From Hermetia illucens (lineage: Eukaryota > Arthropoda > Insecta > Diptera > Stratiomyidae), in contig NC_051853.1 of assembly GCF_905115235.1 (NCBI RefSeq), forward strand, positions 42,839,467 through 42,903,466: 64,000 nucleotides of DNA, in the 5' to 3' direction. How positions within the stretch are numbered: the stretch's first letter is position 1; the number at the start of each line of letters is the position of its first letter. The notes under the pieces were generated by a model that did not search any database, had not been told where the DNA came from, and saw nothing but the letters and a program-made list of their open reading frames with translations. Shown here piece by piece: positions 1 through 12,330 of this stretch. Both the position numbers and the translations under genes were made by a program.

Positions 1-590
1 CATGTTTATTTTGAGAGTGAAAAACAATGATTTTCTCCGACTCATAAAAAATATGTAGATCCAACTTTAGCGTCATCAAGGCACCTTTCCTCAATGGATT
101 CGCAGGCGCAGAGTGCGTATCCAGTGGCCGCAGTCGCAGCATGGGGCTTGTACTGGTGAAGGGACTCTAGGGTACTGCTACCTGTTAGCTACTTATCCTA
201 GGTCATTAACGGAATAAGCCGGAGAAAGGGAAGGTGGAGATGTTAACGAAACTGGTTCGATGCCAGTTCGTGGAATCGGATCTTTACAAACCGGGCACCG
301 TGAACCAGTCAAGGTATCACATAGAAAACAGAAAAATGCTTTACGTGAAGAGACGAGGCCCTTTATGGATTTGAAGGTGTAGGAGTTCACATGCACTTCC
401 AAATGCGGCAACACTCAGAGAAATTGGCCATTAGGGGAGCAAGACACTGGCGAGGTTAATCTTTCGAGATGTTTTTTAATACATTCCACTCAAGAAAGGT
501 TCCATTCTTGTTTGCGATGACTAGCGAGGTCATGCGATTGAGAAGCTTGGTGAAATGCTACCTTTATCTCTTGATGTGGGCGTCGTCATG
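1..590. other. Unassigned sequence, no gene seen
   Basis: I see no supported gene, RNA or recognisable transposon here. Short open frames exist on both strands but show no domain or composition typical of coding sequence. The block borders a decayed LINE and is probably old repeat-derived DNA. Confidence 0.4.
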
Positions 591-599
591 TGTGTGGAG

Positions 600-1850
600 G
601 TTACTGTTGACATCCCTCACAGGACTATGAAAACATTTGTGACTGAGAGCAAACTGTTATGTGTTGCGGTATACTATAGCGAAATCATAGTTGTTTGCGG
701 CAACTTCTCCTTCCCTGATCAGCACATTAATGAATTCTCTTTTCTCATAGAGCACGCTACGGTTCACTTTCCGGGAGTTTTCGAAGGACCACAGCTCAAA
801 TGCATCACGTTCGCACTTACTCGCAACGGCAATAAGACTTTTCAATTCTCTATGTTGTTCGATCAATCTGCATGTCCCAGCAGTCAGCCAGATCTTACAG
901 AGCCCCTTCGAGACGTGACCAACAATCTCGTGAGCGTCGGGGAGAAACGCCGGGCAATACTCATCAATATTCTTGGGTGAGATGTTCAAGGCATCCAGTT
1001 GATGACAACCTACTTCCTTTCTTGTGGTCCACGGACCCCTCCTTTTTGGGTTAAACACTCAAGTTTTTCAAAAAAAAAGTTAACTGACGGTTTCGCCTAG
1101 GGCAGGGGCAACTCATCAGACGCTGCCTCACTTCGGCCGTATATAATCGCAAATACGGCATGAGTGCGAATTATACTGAAGTGAAATCCGTCGTATGTTC
1201 AGACCTAAACTAGGTCGAAGTGGTTTTCTTTTTTGAAGATGCGGGGAGTCCTGAGTCTGCATCCAGTTAATGGCGGACATCTCCTTATTTACATTTAATT
1301 AAAGTTTAGAGGCACCGAAGTAATACTGTCAGTTGGACAGCAGAATAGTTTTCTTACTATCAAACAACAGCCGGCTCTCTTAAGCGAACCATATTGAGCT
1401 TCGAGGGTCGAAGCTCCCCGCTCTAGTGAGAAAATGCAGACGCTAACAAAGGTAGCCCATTATCAAATGATGGTCTCGCTCCAGGCCGATGCCCGCGCTT
1501 CTTTTATTTCGCAAGTCCAGAAGAAATCTCCTAAATTAAATACTGAGCGCAATGTGGTCAATCTGATAAGAGCTATGTTGCCGGTCAGATAACTCTCAAC
1601 TGATTTTAGGGCAGATGATACTGGATCTCCGCAAACTTTCCGGAGGTTTCCCAGAATGCAACAGCACAGCGTCGCAGGAGGGAGAGGAGTGTTGTTCAGA
1701 GTTCCACAGCTTTACTTTGCATAAGTGCAGATTGCGCAGACAGTATCTCTGAAATTGTTGGAGCATACAAGCATTCTGATAAACCTTGATACCACACCAC
1801 ACATTCGAAAATCCGATCATAATCCAGGTCGCAGCCGTTTTCAATGCTAA
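600..1850 (-). mobile_element. Decayed LINE (endonuclease-RT family A), 5' half
   Basis: Two minus-strand stretches belong to one non-LTR retrotransposon family that recurs in the window. At 1840-1600 a conceptual peptide with KVKLWNSEQ and LHSGKPPES matches the endonuclease part of the copy at 15.6-15.1 kb. At 1058-657 a stretch with YEKREFINVLIREGE and VYRNT matches the copy at 14.56-14.37 kb (HKREFVIALVRKTEDAAEDN, SIYHITK). This is the region between endonuclease and reverse transcriptase. Frames are broken many times. The clade is not resolved. Confidence 0.6.
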
Positions 1851-2109
1851 TTGATTTCGGGATTTGTAAATTGTTACCTCACAAAGCTCTTAGTCCTCTT
1901 TTTCGGCACGCGGGGAACACTTCCAGTGAATTCTACCATCCTGCAGCTTCACTACCTCAGCGGGTTTGGGTTGGCCCTTATCTACACCTTAAGTCGCCGA
2001 GGTACCCCACCGGTCAATGTGGTGTCTTAATGAAGCTCATCTACGCGGACAAAAAACTTAAAAGGCGGAAGTAGAAGAAGAAATGTTTAACCATACAACA
2101 TCTGATGAA

Positions 2110-3465
2110 ATCCCACTTTCGCCATCTAGTGGAACGATGGGTTGAGTATTTTGATCAACTTCTTAACAACCAGAATATCGGCGGAATTACAGCCGAATGG
2201 GTTAAATATGAAGGTGACCAATTACACCAAATGGTTCATTAATTGATGCTTAAGGTGTGGAACAGCAACGAGGTATTATCTGCCCCACATATAGCAGTGC
2301 AGCAATTATAGAGGTATCACGTTACTCAGTACCATCTATAAGATATTTTCCGCTATCACTGGCCCATTAACAACAGATCAGGTTTTCTCTCTGCTGCAAT
2401 CGATGGGAAAACTGTTGGAATATGGACGTAAGTTGAACCATATTTGCATCGACGCCAAGGTCGGCTATGACAACATAGCCAGTGCAAAACTGTAGGCGGT
2501 CGTGAGAAAATTCGGTATCACAACGAAACTGATAAGGCGGACTAGGATAATCCTGGCCAATATGCAGGTCCAGATATTTTAACAGGGTCACTTCCGTGCC
2601 CATAAAACATCAATAACGGTCCAAGAAAAGGAGATGCACTATCGCGCACCCTTTTTAAACTGGTCCTAAAAAATTGACCTCGGATGCTGAGGTAAATGAA
2701 AAGGCACCATCCTTTTTAAGTCCGCCTAACTACTGGCTTTTGCTTTCGATGTCTACATCATCGGATGAACAACAAGATGTAGAAACTGCCTTCATCCAGA
2801 TGCAAAGGCGACGTGAGATCTTAGGCTGCAGATTAATGAACGCAAGACGAAAAATTTGGTGGGAACGTCAGCACCAGACAGAACAATTAAGATAGGAGAC
2901 TACAACTCTGAGACCGTTGCAACTTTCTCCTATTTAGGGTCGAAAATAACAACTGTTGGTTTTTGACTGTCAAAAGACTCTACTACAGCTTACTAAAACT
3001 GTTTCACTCGAAACATCACCTTAGGGCCCCGGTCAGTCCTCATGGACTCCTCGGAGACTTGGGTTCTTAGCAAGAAAAATTTCGAACTATCAGCCGCGTT
3101 TGGGAGAAGAATCCTCCGAGAAATATTTGGCCATCTACAGGAGTATGGACAATTGCGTAGCCTACGTAACGAAGATGAGTGATACGATGACTGTCTGGTT
3201 GTAGATAAAATCCGGCTCAATAGGTTGCCGTGGGCAGGTTACTTATTCCGGATGGATGGGGATGATCTAGTCTATGAGGACAATAGCTATAGTAGGAAAA
3301 GAAGGCGTGGCAAAACCTGCCTGAGATGGAGCGATGGCGTAGGCCAGGACGCCAGGCAGCTTCGAGGGATATCAACTTGGTGGGCTTCGGCGCAAAACCA
3401 GGATATCTGGAGTTCCTTATTAAGGCAGGCCTAGACCGGATACCGGTTGTTGCGCCGTTGGTATG
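2110..3465 (+). mobile_element. RTE-clade LINE fragment, 5'-truncated
   Basis: The sequence matches the better-preserved RTE copies at 17.97-20.08 kb and 39.63-41.13 kb. It starts in the linker before the reverse transcriptase (ERWVEYFDQLLNNQNIG) and runs through degenerate palm motifs and the thumb region (VLMDSSETWVLSKKN, RRILREIFGHLQEYGQLRSL). It ends at the family 3' end GGTTGTTGCGCCGTTG near 3460. Frames are shifted and interrupted throughout, so it is a dead copy. Confidence 0.8.
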
Positions 3466-3469
3466 ATGA

Positions 3470-3870
3470 AATTCTACCTCTCGTAGATCAAATGGCTGGT
3501 CACCGGTGTATACGGAAACGGACTGCTTCCCAAAACGGAAATGAAGCCATCTTGACCATGGAAAGTCGCGCTGAAAATAAATACCAACAAAACCATACTT
3601 CTCCGTATTTCAAATAATCGCAGCCAGCGTTCAAAACGATTCATATCCATCTTGGTAGCCTTCTTTCTGTGAAGAGTTACAATAAAGTAGATATCGCTGG
3701 ACGCATTAGCAGCGTTAGATCCAGCTTCGCTGCTTTGTCTAAAATTTAGAAGTACAGATGCTTCAATATCAACATGAAGTTGAGTTTCTTCTACATGAAC
3801 ATTCTGTGCTGCTAATGTACTTTATCCGGAGGGTCCAAACTTTTGTAGAAAGCAGATGTGGCAGTAAATA
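3470..3870 (+). mobile_element. LINE family A fragment, C-terminal RT region
   Basis: A conceptual translation around 3690-3850 (DIAGRISSVRSSFAALSKI, then KYRCFNIN and FYMNILCC) resembles the part after the reverse-transcriptase thumb of endonuclease-RT LINEs (RI-KAR-AF--L--IW ... KL-LFN-NV---LLYG). It is short and interrupted. The orientation is opposite to the family A piece at 0.6-1.85 kb. Confidence 0.45.
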
Positions 3871-4425
3871 GATCACACTTTAGGAAGGCGCGGCAGCTTC
3901 ATTCTTTTTCATGCCACGCCATATCCATTATGCCAGAGTAACTAAGTGAGTAGTTCACCCTAGCAAGGCATAGCACAATACACTTTAGTATGAATGCAAC
4001 CTCCTTGGGTAGACATGGAGTATGGAGGGGGGCATGCTGTTGGGGTTAAGGCGCGATGCTCTGCTGCTGCGGGAATAATGATAGCCTAATCATTACAGAA
4101 GACCTAATAGTAAATGAGCCATCACGGGGATGTAATTTTTTGTCAAGATTCCCGTGGGAAGTCAAAAAAATCCAGTACGCATTTGGGTATTATATTTAGG
4201 ATGGGTAGTGGGATCAGTTTCCAAACATTCCCCACTTTTGTATTAACCATTGCGATCACTAAAAATATTTGAGTGTGAACGCAAGCCTATTGCGGAGTCG
4301 AAACTAATTAATTAAAAAGTTTCTGGAATATAACTAATAGTAATAATTCATACGATTGTCTCTTAAGTATTCCGTGGACCACGGCAGAAACTACATAAAA
4401 TTTAGCACTTCAATGATTTTCGAGA
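3870..4425. other. Intergenic, nothing recognised
   Basis: AT-rich sequence downstream (3' side) of gene 1. No open frame with coding character and no repeat shared with the rest of the window was noticed. Confidence 0.4.
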
Positions 4426-4427
4426 AA

Positions 4428-4433
4428 TTTATT
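4428..4433 (-). terminator. Poly(A) signal of gene 1
   Basis: AATAAA on the minus strand lies 75 bp beyond the stop codon of gene 1, in the context ATCAATAAATTT. Gene 2 has nearly the same context (GTCAATAAATTT) about 105 bp beyond its stop, which supports function. Confidence 0.6.
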
Positions 4434-4507
4434 GATGATTGTGATAAAGTAAATCATATCAATTTTTAAAAGTAATAAAGGAGTCCTTGTTAGGATTTAA
4501 TTAAGGG

Positions 4508-5262
4508 TCAATCGTCAATTGGTGGTTTTGGTGGTTCCGTAGGGATACCACCTCCTTCGCCTCCTGATCCACTGCCTGATCCATTTCCCGATTCGTCAGT
4601 TGGTGGTCTAGGTGGCTCTGTAGGGATACCACCTCCTCCACCTGTTTCGCCACTACCTGATGGCCCAGGTTTTTCTTCACTTGATTCACCCGGCGCAGTT
4701 CCTTCTCCACCTTGTTCACTACTTCCTGACTCCCCAGGTTTTTCTTCACTAGATTTACCTGGCTCAGATCCTTCTCCACCTGTTTCACCACTTCCTGACC
4801 CCTCAGATTTTTCTTCACTTGAGTCACCTGACTCAGGTTCCCCTTCACCTGATTCATTACTTCCTGGTTTCTCTTTGCTTTCTTCGTCAGACCCGGATGC
4901 ATTTGGATCGATCTGCCCAGATTCTCCACTTTCTCCGGAAGACGGTTTCTCGGTAGTTATTACAGGCGGAGTAACCGGTGGGGTTCCAACCATACATTTT
5001 TCTTGGTCATTAGCGAAATATTCCCCTGGTGGACATTTCAATTGAACTTCAACACCTGGAGCTAAGCATTTGTAATAATATATTGGATTCGTTGGGTGAG
5101 GCCACATCGTTCCTGTTTTACATAGTTCGTCCGCAACACTGCTTTGCACTAAGCAAATTGCTATAACAGCGAAGATTACTAGAAAGACAACAAAAGCAAA
5201 GAGGCAATCGTCACTCTGGATTTCCTTCGAACCAGAAATCGATTTAGTTCTTTACCTGCCAT
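4508..5262 (-). CDS. Secreted four-Cys chitin-binding-like protein, acidic Ser/Glu/Gly tail (gene 1)
   Basis: Spliced gene: complement(join(4508..5178,5256..5262)), 225 aa. Exon 1 contributes only ATG GCA G; the donor GTAAAG and an acceptor after a pyrimidine run (TTTCTAG) bound a 77-bp phase-1 intron. The joined N-terminus MAVIFAVIAICLVQSSVA is a signal peptide. The mature part starts with a CBM14/peritrophin-A-like domain with Cys22, Cys40, Cys51 and Cys64 (spacing 17, 10, 12), W before the YYY motif, and L-A-P-G-V-E-V-Q-L-K between Cys40 and Cys51. The canonical second and sixth cysteines of CBM14 are absent. Residues 65-225 are a Ser/Glu/Gly-rich acidic repeat region with short SSEEKPG-like units, ending in two IPTEPP(R/K)PP modules. 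Closest paralogue is gene 2. Chitin or glycan binding outside the cell is inferred from the family. The splice model rests on conservation in all five copies. Confidence 0.85.
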
Positions 5263-5289
5263 GATGCGTCCTTAAGTTCACACCTTGAC

Positions 5290-5322
5290 TGCCTCCTGAA
5301 TTGGTAAAATACATTATTTATA
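5290..5322 (-). promoter_or_regulatory. Core promoter of gene 1 (TATA + initiator)
   Basis: TATAAATA at 5322-5315 lies 32 bp from the A of an initiator-like GGCAGTC at 5293-5287 (A at 5290). This places the start of transcription 28 nt before the ATG and gives a 35-nt first exon. Spacing and motifs match the other four paralogues. Confidence 0.7.
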
Positions 5323-5450
5323 CCAAATTTCTGAATGCGCCAACCAATGAAACATTGCGTTGTCAATTTTCGATGTATTGAAAGCATTTCGAACAAAATA
5401 GAACAGATGTTGGGAGAAAATAGAATTCTTTGGAATTGCGATTAATAAGA

Positions 5451-5461
5451 AGATAAGATAA
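5451..5461. promoter_or_regulatory. GATA-type site pair upstream of gene 1
   Basis: AGATAAGATAA contains two overlapping WGATAR matches about 160 bp upstream of the inferred start. Equivalent AGATAAG sites occur upstream of all five paralogues. GATA factors such as serpent and GATAe are known regulators of insect midgut and fat-body genes; a role here is inferred. Confidence 0.45.
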
Positions 5462-5735
5462 ATGAAGAAACTTGCTTACACTGAAAAAAAATACATTTGT
5501 CGTGACATCCTGTCCAGATTTGAGCATTAAGTTCACAAAAAAATTACAAATTGTAAGGTATCCTGGCACTCTTCGATACAGTATCCTGAGTAATACGTAA
5601 AGCAGAATAATTAACCAGCAAGTTGTGTCCTTCCCCTCGGACCCCACCTTGTCCTGGTGGGGTAGTCTATAGTTCGTTAGTTCAGTATCCAAAATATAAG
5701 TATCGAAACTAAAAATATGGACTCTAATGGAGAGA

Positions 5736-7990
5736 ACTTCCTCGTTGGTTGCCTACCTTCTCGTGGTGGGAGAATTCACCAAGGAAGTTCCTTTAGGGAA
5801 CCAGCAGGGTCATCTGAAGCTAAACGGTAAACAAAACCCTAAGACAAGGTGTGATTAGCTTGCCGAAGGCTGAATGGTCACAAAGGTATTGCTTGGCCAA
5901 GAACAGTGAATCTCGGTACCATGACTCGGGAGGAAACAACTCTGAGCTCATCGATGGAGAATATGAGTCTAGGGTCAGAGTGTCCACTCATTTAATTGGC
6001 TCCCGCTGAAGCTAAAGTAGGTAGGTAGCAGTAGAGCAGAGAAACAGAATCATATCAAACCACGCCTCCGGGCAATCCGATTTGAGGTAAACGGCGACCG
6101 GGTAAGCCGCCTCGAAGCAAAACATCTTTGGGTATACCAAACCAAAATCGAAGATCTATGTGATAGCACACCAGAACAGCCTCACTAACCAACAGGCACA
6201 TCCTTAGGGGATCTGCTTATTGTCCCTTCGACGTGGACGAAGCTGCCAATGGAACATTCATTTGAGCTATCCTCCAACATTAACGCGTGAGGATCGAAAT
6301 TATTACAGCATCTGATAGGAACCAAACTGCAGATCCTCAACTTGACGAAGAACCCACTTTCTGCAATGTTCTCACGCGAGAGGTAATCGACATCACGGTG
6401 GCATCCCCTAAAATGGCGACTCCTGCCGGAATATGAAAAATACTAAACAGTATCGCGCGCTTGAATCACGGACGCATTTGTTTCGCACTGCGCATGGATT
6501 CTCAAGACAGCACGGAAACGACCCGCTGTTAATCGGTTGGATCTTTCACATGCTCGAGTGGAGAAAGAAGCTTTCTGAGGCAGGATATCCTAGTGACCGC
6601 CCACAAGGGAGTGGGGGTTCTCTACCCCCTGTTATGGTTTTTTGAAAAGGACAATGCAATAGGTTCTGGAGGACACAAAAGTCGTCACACAAGCATTCGC
6701 GCACAATCTTACCGAAAAACTTGCGGGCACAGTATGTGATCGGTTGAATGCAACTCTGCAAGTAGCCTCCAATTGAGGCCTCCGTAACGGACTCACGGTG
6801 AACGCCAGGAAGACTGGACAAGTGATGTTCACTATGAACGTTAAGTGGGTCATCTACACGCTACCCACTTCATCAGGAGCGGATATCTAGCAGTAGCACG
6901 AGTACAGTTTGACTACAAGCTAGCAGGGAAGCATCCAGGAAGAATATGGTGGCCGAGACTGCACTCTGTTAACAACGGGAAGTTGCTTGTGCAGACTCAA
7001 AGACTCATGTGGCTTAATATTACTGAAGGTCATTGCCTTACCCGAGGCTATTCTAAACATAGCTCCATTCATTTGGAGGTGAAACGACCCATATTGGTTT
7101 GAAACCATTGTTGTCTCCCTTCCGTTGCTCTGGGAGTATAGAGTATTCGCACAGTATCAGTTTTCAATGAAACTGTTTGAGTTTCATTATCATCACATTT
7201 AATCCTGTGCAAGTGATTGGCCTGCAGTCACAGGAGAGCACGCAGACGACCACAACATCCACAACAACCACAATTCAAACCGTGGGTAACGAGAACGAGA
7301 GACTGGTGCTCCATCATCTCGACCACCGGACCCATCAATACTATTAGCACTTGGAAAGGCGAACAGTAATAATCTTCACCGACGTGTCAATCAGAAAAGA
7401 CGGATAGGCTGGAGGAGTGTTTTCGGGAATCCTAACCTCTCGAAAAAAAAAAATCCCTCGTGGAGATATATATCATTTTATTGCAGCTAGAAGAACGTTT
7501 CATTCAAAAATGGCAGGGTCGCCCCATTCGAATCTCTTCTAACAGTCGGTCAACGTCATCAGTACTGAAGAGCAACAACGTTTCACGACAGTTGGTGTAG
7601 AGTTGCCACCCATTGCTGCAACAAACTTTGTCGTCCGAACCAAACACTTCTCAAGAGCACTCGAACATAGCTTGAAATGTTAAAGTTGACAGACTGGTTC
7701 GCCAATGGTCTGGGTTGACAATGATGGACCTAAGACCCTCCACTATCAAGTCTACTCTAAAGAGAAAAATTTCAAATTCTGCCACTAGAGCGTCATTTTT
7801 TATGTCACTTGTTTTTCTCAAATTGACTCTGTCTCCTCAGATCGCAAAGGGTCCCTTGAATGAAGAATCTACGAACTCTCTGTCTCCAGAAACTAATGAA
7901 TACATAGGCTGTTTTAGGGAACAGTATCATTGACCTAACAACACGCCTGAGTGCTCTGAATTGCGGCTCTTTACAATAAAATTATCTAAC
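5736..7990 (+). mobile_element. LOA-like LINE, degraded copy
   Basis: Collinear with the better LOA-like copy at 28.5-23.5 kb but on the opposite strand. The 5' end (TTGCCTACCTTCTCGTGGTG at about 5750) matches the 5' leader of that copy. Next come an ORF1 start region near 5950, endonuclease remnants at 6200-6430, and the RT segment with LLIGWIFHMLEWRKK near 6520-6575. Then follow an RT end with KLAGTVCDRLNATLQV and GLRNGLTVNARKT (6715-6815), RNase H remnants near 7370, and the C-terminal RPSTIKSTLKRKI region near 7735. Large internal deletions reduce about 5 kb to 2.25 kb, and the copy is inactive. Confidence 0.75.
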
Positions 7991-9600
7991 TAAATGCTAA
8001 GAAATTAAAGCCCTCCAAATGCGCCAACAAATTTAAGCAATGAAGACATGGGTTCTATTGGGTGGGGTCTATTATTTGACGCTGCGTGTTTCTAGGATGA
8101 TCCAATCGTCGTTATCCCTTGAATAGTGGATTCTATTGCATAGCATAGCTAGCAATGGAGCAGCCGAATTCTCTTTAAATAAGTCCTTTGCACGGTCATT
8201 TGTCCCTTTTAATCAACGCATCTACTCGTAGGGGGAAATAGTTCTTCTTTCGAAAATGTGTCGGGCCAGAGTAGCACGATGATACTGCGGAGGCAGGTGT
8301 TAACGAATGTCTGGAGCTTTCGAGAAACCTTTCAAGCATTTCGAAATTTTGGACAAAACAAATAAGTGGGATAGAAAGAGTGATGACCGATGATGAACAG
8401 AGGACCATTTCCTCAATCCAGAGCCATTTGGCCAAGGTCAAGCAATCGGTGGTAAAGTAAACAGATGTCATCAGGGTAGTCCAAGTGATTAAGGAAATAT
8501 ATCATGGTTCATTAAGGTCCTCCATGTTTTAGTACCGTGATCAACGACGGAAGGGAATAGTATCCGTGGCCAAATAGAGTCCTGCCCACTGCATTTTGTA
8601 TTTGAAATGCCTCATAATTTGAACCTCGTTCTGGTACTAGCTATTAGTTTTTAAGAAATGTTTCCTACCTATAGAATTCGTTATCTATATTCTGCTCATA
8701 CTTTCGAAAGTCCTCTCGAAACCGATGGAAATTAGGGGTAGTGTAGATCTGAACTCTGTGCCCTGCCTCACCATGAAACCGCGGGATTCACATGGCCAGT
8801 ACAGAATGATTCACAACTTTCGAGGCATGTTTTGATGCGTTCCACAATGAGCTTCCGAAGATTTATCCACGGTATCAAAGCCCGAGCACGTCACGTTCGT
8901 AACGACTTGCAGGGATCATGTGCTTCGATCCGTTTCTATGATTCCTCAGTCAATCAACGCCCCAGTGGCACTGCCCTATATACTGAGCAGTACCCTGAAA
9001 AAAGAACAATGGCAGCCATTATTGTTCATGATCATGCGAATGGTGAACTTGGGAATGCAAACTCTCCAACCCCTTGCGAGCAGGGGATGCAATACCCAAA
9101 AGACGGCAAGCAACCATAACGTGATGATCCTTTTGAGGTCAATGTCAGGGCCCTTCTCGTTACGTGAATCCAAAAGAGAAGAGAATTCCTAAATTTACTG
9201 CCGAAGGAAATTGACCATTTGGCAGCCTTTGTACTCGGTTAGTGTCCCCTTGATGGCGAGGTAGGGGAAACTGCAAAAATTTACAAACCATTATCGTTGC
9301 GATCATCACATTTGTGTTTCTCTATTAAATGCCAGAGCACGATGTTATCGGAGCCCATTCACGCATAATGATTACATTTTCATATTGAGGAAGCCTTTCC
9401 TGGACTATATTGACTTGCTTATAGAAAGTCTCCTTCTCTCCTGTATCCAAAATCTACCTTGTATGTAACATACAACAAACATAGATTAATTGATGTTAAA
9501 AAGACTTGTTGGTAGTAAATTGTAGCTCCTTTGTCGACTAAGACTCGTCTACCGATAGATAAATAGTCCTGCGGCTTTGAAGAGTCTTGACCTGTTGCCT
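7990..9600. other. Unassigned stretch with short open frames
   Basis: No gene or repeat recognised. Around 8832-9192 two plus-strand frames of 90-95 codons overlap, one containing SVNQRPSGTALYTEQYPEKR, but no domain is recognised and neither has a promoter or splice context I can defend. It may be remnant of a transposon not otherwise represented here. Confidence 0.3.
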
Positions 9601-9619
9601 TGGTCAAACGCGCTAAACG

Positions 9620-11130
9620 ATAATTACAAAGTTGAACGGAAACAGCTAGATCACTTCCGCATCGCGATTCTTCTTCTTCAGCGTTAGTCCGTCTTTGAAT
9701 CCTGGTCGGCTCAAATGGGTCCGTTACACCAATTTCCCCAGTCATAGGCCTGACCTGAGTGGAGTCGCAACGCTTTCTAATGACCACATAGAGAACTAAG
9801 CCATCGTTGTTTGATAGTTTCCCGTCGACTTTGATGTTTACATCAGTCTTGGCAAGTGATTTTTCGTCAACGCATGCCTCATGTCCATACCATTGAGGAC
9901 GCTTCTCACGCAATTTTTTCACAATGAATGCACACCATATCGTCGTGTTACGCCACTGGTCTAAAGTAACATATTTGTCTCATTTACCGCGAGGCGGCGT
10001 TCATTGTCTTTTATAGCCGGCCAACACTCAGAGCCACAGAGAGCGACTGGACATTGCGGTTAATTTTAGATTTGAGACGTTCGTTGATACGTCGATCATA
10101 AAGAACACCTCTTGTAGAACGCCACTTTATCCAGCTTGGGTTAAGGCGTGAATCAATTTCATAACGCAGTTCTCCATTGGCTGATAGTATTGATCCGAGA
10201 TATTTAAATCGCTCAGTTCTGAACAGATCACTGCCGCTGGCAGTGATTGTGCCTGTTTCATTGGGGTCGACGAACATCAACAGAGACGAAGCGGTTTTAT
10301 AAACCCGCCGCACTTCGAATGTTACCTTTCAGATCGTGATAGGCCAATTAAACCCAGCGCATGAGTTCCTCTGGCACTAAGTGTTTCCGTAGAGCATACC
10401 AGGTGGGTTCGTGTGGCACATGGTCAAACGTTTTCTCTAGATTCAAAAATGCAATGCAAAGAGGGCGATGCTTCTCACAGTGTTTCTCTATGAGCGACCC
10501 CTCAGCGTGTATTACGCAAGCAGTTTCGCATTTCGTGGGACATCCGGCTTGATTCACGGTTATTTCAACGATTTCGCGATCTACCTTCGCGGTTCGAAGG
10601 TCGGTAAAAAAAATGCCGTTCTTGTCAGAAGTGTTCGATATTCTGTGTGCGTTCGTGTCGGCTTTTGGCAAGTTGATAAAGACCTTTCTCGCCATTCCGA
10701 ATGTCCAGTTTATCGTAAAGATCTTTGTAATGAGCCACTCTGATGACAACGATCGTTTTCTTTGCTTCCCGGTTGGCATTCTTATAAATTTGCCAATTGG
10801 CGAAGGTTTTATTGTCGCGATACTTGTGATAGAGGCGTTCCTTTTGACGGACCTTCATTTTGACATCGTTATTTCAAAGGCAAGCACCTCGGTCGATATG
10901 TCGCTTACGTGACTAGGTGATCCCGACGGAAAAAGCCGCTTTGTGGAGGTCAAGAGTGCCCGCAAAATCGATTATACGCTCGCCCCCTCATTATACGCTC
11001 GAAACCCCTTTCCTCCACATGACCATTAAGGTCGCCGGCAATGATGATATAGTCATCAGCCGACATCTTATAAGCCTTTTCATCTAGAAGTTGCTTGAAG
11101 GCGAATTTGTTTTGCTTGGGCTAACTTACT
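9620..11130 (-). mobile_element. RTE-like LINE (family C), decayed
   Basis: Read on the minus strand from 11130 down. Endonuclease remnant: DDYIIIAGDLNGHVEERG at about 11060-11000. Linker: ANWQIYKNANREAKKTIVV and HYKDLYDKLDIRNGEK at about 10800-10680. RT palm: FLNLEKTFDHVPHEPTWYAL and VPEELMRWV at about 10440-10350. RT end: FKYLGSILSANGELRYEI and RLKSKINRNVQSL at about 10200-10050. C-terminus: REKRPQWYGHEACVDEKSLAKT at about 9910-9850. These motifs are typical of an abundant endonuclease-RT LINE group. The RT core containing the (F/Y)ADD box is deleted between 10348 and 10313. Confidence 0.75.
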
Positions 11131-11489
11131 TACGTCCTAACGCCGTCCATCCGTCAAGAACCATTTTTCGACCTGCCGGGTAGAGAGAGATTAGGTAGGA
11201 TTTAGCATAGTGGAATAACTCCAACTAAACTTTATTTATCTCTTTCCCTGATCTCAGCATTTTATTTTTGTTTTGCTGAGGATAGTACAAAGTACGTTGC
11301 CACAAACCCTTGTCCTTTACCTTGGCTCAGGACCAGCATGCTATGTTAATAGCATGGCGGAGCTGACTAGCTCAACATTATTCTCTCTGAAATGTTTTGT
11401 AAGATTAGCCAAGCGTCACATTCGCTCTGACGAGTGTGGAAATCCTAATAGTCTCTTCATTCTTTAATTTCAACTCTGAAAGGCGAGCA

Positions 11490-11800
11490 CATGACTGAGG
11501 TGTTCGTGGACTTTTGTGATGCTGCCAGAGAGCATGGTATCGATGAAATTTTTAACGGCGGTGACACTATGATAATACTTGAAATTTGTAGTTAATGATC
11601 ATTTAATGAGTTGTCGATTGTTGGTCCTGCAGGCGATCACTTTGAATTCTCCACAGAAGTGAAATATCTGGGAGCTACCCTCGATAAGAACTGTCTTTAG
11701 AGCGGAGATGGAAATGAAACAAGATTCCAGAGTTTATGGGCGGTGAAGGCGGGCTCTTGCTGCGATATATGGTCTTAGGAGTCATGTAGTAATGTAAATA
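11490..11800 (+). mobile_element. LINE fragment, RT region (LOA-like)
   Basis: Translations MTEVFVDFCDAAREHGIDE (from 11491) and SFEFSTEVKYLGATLDKN (about 11640-11690) resemble RT positions 'AAREHGI' and 'VKYLGV-LD' of LOA/R1-type LINEs, with the intervening RT deleted. The fragment is short and the clade uncertain. Confidence 0.45.
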
Positions 11801-12179
11801 TATAGGCCAATGTCCGCCTATACATCCGTAATGTAGTGGCTTAAGGAACAAAAGGAATTCCACCATAAACGAACCTCACTGCAAATAACTGTATGACCTC
11901 CATTGGGGGATTAGAGCCCTGGCCTCTCGATCTCGTCGCCTTGGGTTCGAACCACAGTCGTCGTGAACGTTCATTTTGTCTTACTGTGCCCTTATCACTA
12001 GCAGAGCAATAAATGCGATGATCATTAAATTGAAGCGTAATTTGACTATGGGGCCCTCTATATACCGCAAAGGGCTGAACAGGAGATAACAATTTTAACA
12101 GGAGGGTATTTCGCAGTCTAGACCCCATATGGGGCAGCTTAGTGTCTTTTTTTCGCATTTCCTCCTTTTGCATCAAATG

Positions 12180-12330
12180 GAACTTGAAAAGTACTAAACG
12201 AGACGTTTCATTTGATACTCACTTTGGCTATGTTCGTTTTAAAAAAATGTACATCCACCTTTTTCCATGCATGTGGATTCCTCCCCCCCTTTGAACTCAG
12301 GGTCTTTGTAATAAATTCTCAAAAATAAGT
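12180..12330. mobile_element. Helentron-type (HINE-like) fragment
   Basis: The run from GTACTAAACGAGAC to the CCCCCCTTTGAA stretch matches the inner part of the Helentron-type copy at 59.32-59.43 kb. Only about 150 bp is preserved. Confidence 0.5.

Noticed and set aside
8832-9192. Overlapping 90-95-codon plus-strand frames as a gene
   Set aside because: Two frames are equally open, no recognised domain, and no splice or promoter evidence.
11905-11985. GGGTTCGAACC B-box-like motif suggesting a tRNA
   Set aside because: No matching A box or cloverleaf-compatible arms nearby, and no second copy in the window.
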